DNA of 7,019 bases from SICB01 sp037132395 (GTDB lineage: Bacteria; Patescibacteriota; Saccharimonadia; CAILAD01; BJGX01). Each line of letters opens with the position of its first letter. Positions within the stretch are counted from its first letter, which is position 1. The position numbers and the translations under genes are program-made. The notes beneath the pieces were generated by a model that saw only the letters and a list, made by a program, of their open reading frames with translations, was not told the origin of the DNA and did not search any database. The stretch covers positions 1 through 7,019 of the forward strand of contig JBAXPC010000031.1 in assembly GCA_037132395.1 (NCBI GenBank), given 5' to 3'. Positions 6,857 through 7,019 of the stretch are shown here, one piece after another.

Positions 6857-6868
6857 AGTACATCTACC
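6844..6868 (+). terminator. Weak hairpin across the MFS stop codon
   Basis: GGTAGAT (6844-6850) pairs with ATCTACC (6862-6868) in a 7-bp stem with an 11-base loop that contains the stop codon. It is followed by GCAATAATAATTGTCATTTT rather than a clean U-run, so factor-independent termination would be poor. It could act as a 3'-end stabiliser instead. Confidence 0.25.
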
Positions 6869-6895
6869 GCAATAATAATTGTCATTTTAACTAAA

Positions 6896-6956
6896 TCTCA
6901 TTAACTAATCTCATTAACTAATCTCATTAACTAATCTCATTAACTAATCTCATTAA
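6896..6956 (+). repeat. 13-bp tandem repeat, 4.7 perfect copies
   Basis: The unit TCTCATTAACTAA is repeated exactly four times (6896-6947), followed by nine bases of a fifth copy. A degenerate half unit with AACTAA precedes the array near 6883-6895. Each junction contains ATTA-AC-TAAT, an interrupted palindrome recurring every 13 bp. The array begins 40 bases past the MFS stop, in an intergenic region without a gene. Perfect identity of the copies suggests recent expansion by slippage. I see no DnaA-box-like sequence beside it. Confidence 0.9.
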
Positions 6957-6981
6957 TCATCACTTTTGATGCACATGCCCT

Positions 6982-7019
6982 CTGCCTTCTGTTTCTGTTG
7001 TCTGCCTTGCACCGACATC
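6982..7019 (+). repeat. Dispersed repeat pieces A and B, right copy
   Basis: Bases 6982-7009 match the minus strand of 130-152 (shared CTGCCTTCTG, then a TTTCTG insertion, then a similar TGTCTG/CCTTG tail). Bases 7003-7019 match the minus strand of 44-60 at 15 of 17 positions. The window stops on the last matching base, so the element may continue. It lies downstream of the MFS gene in the sense direction, just as the left copy lies downstream of comM. Confidence 0.5.

Noticed and set aside
6896..6956. The 13-mer array as a replication origin unwinding element or plasmid iterons.
   Set aside because: There is no DnaA-box-like sequence, no dnaA or rep gene and no other origin feature in the window.
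6896..6956. The tandem array as a CRISPR.
   Set aside because: Units are 13 bp and directly joined without unique spacers, and no cas gene is nearby.
6953..7018. A minus-strand 21-codon reading frame beginning ATGTCGGTG within the right repeat.
   Set aside because: It is very short and low in complexity, and the left copy of the same repeat has TAA at the fourth codon, so coding is not conserved.
44..7019. The end repeats as terminal inverted repeats of a transposon.
   Set aside because: No transposase or integrase lies between them, the pieces are mosaic and internal, and no target-site duplication can be recognised.

Overview
The window looks like chromosomal DNA of a bacterium with a compact genome, most likely a Candidate Phyla Radiation member such as Candidatus Saccharibacteria. 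This rests on protein style only: a divergent GalT-like protein, paired GT4 glycosyltransferases, comM, short intergenic gaps and weak Shine-Dalgarno sites. The placement is an inference without a marker gene. TGA acts as a stop in one gene (the 342-aa glycosyltransferase), so UGA is not recoded as glycine as in Gracilibacteria/Absconditabacteria.

Layout. Bases 1-153 are intergenic, downstream of comM, and carry repeat pieces and a weak terminator candidate. Bases 154-5143 hold four minus-strand genes. In transcription order they are a 342-aa GT4 glycosyltransferase (4115-5143), a 411-aa GT4 glycosyltransferase (2883-4118, overlapping the first by 4 bp), a divergent GalT/HIT-type nucleotidyltransferase (1729-2829) and the comM/yifB AAA+ ATPase (154-1650). 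comM has its own candidate promoter and a good ribosome binding site. Bases 5144-5611 are a divergent intergenic region. It holds an AT-rich promoter zone, a perfect 10-bp-arm palindrome and the decayed 3' end of an alpha/beta-hydrolase gene. Bases 5612-6856 hold a plus-strand MFS transporter. Bases 6857-7019 carry a 13-bp tandem repeat and repeat pieces that match, in inverted orientation, those at the left edge.

How the genes may work together. The two glycosyltransferases are translationally coupled, and a sugar-1-phosphate nucleotidyltransferase-like gene follows. Together they suggest a small module making a glycolipid or other surface glycan. ComM is a helicase of natural transformation and is probably an unrelated passenger downstream. 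The MFS gene once sat two bases behind a hydrolase gene that is now a remnant.

No wholly new system is evident. The most unusual signals are the related repeat elements behind the two outward-facing 3' ends, the 13-bp tandem array, the palindrome in the divergent spacer, and the GalT-like protein that lacks the usual metal-binding cysteines.
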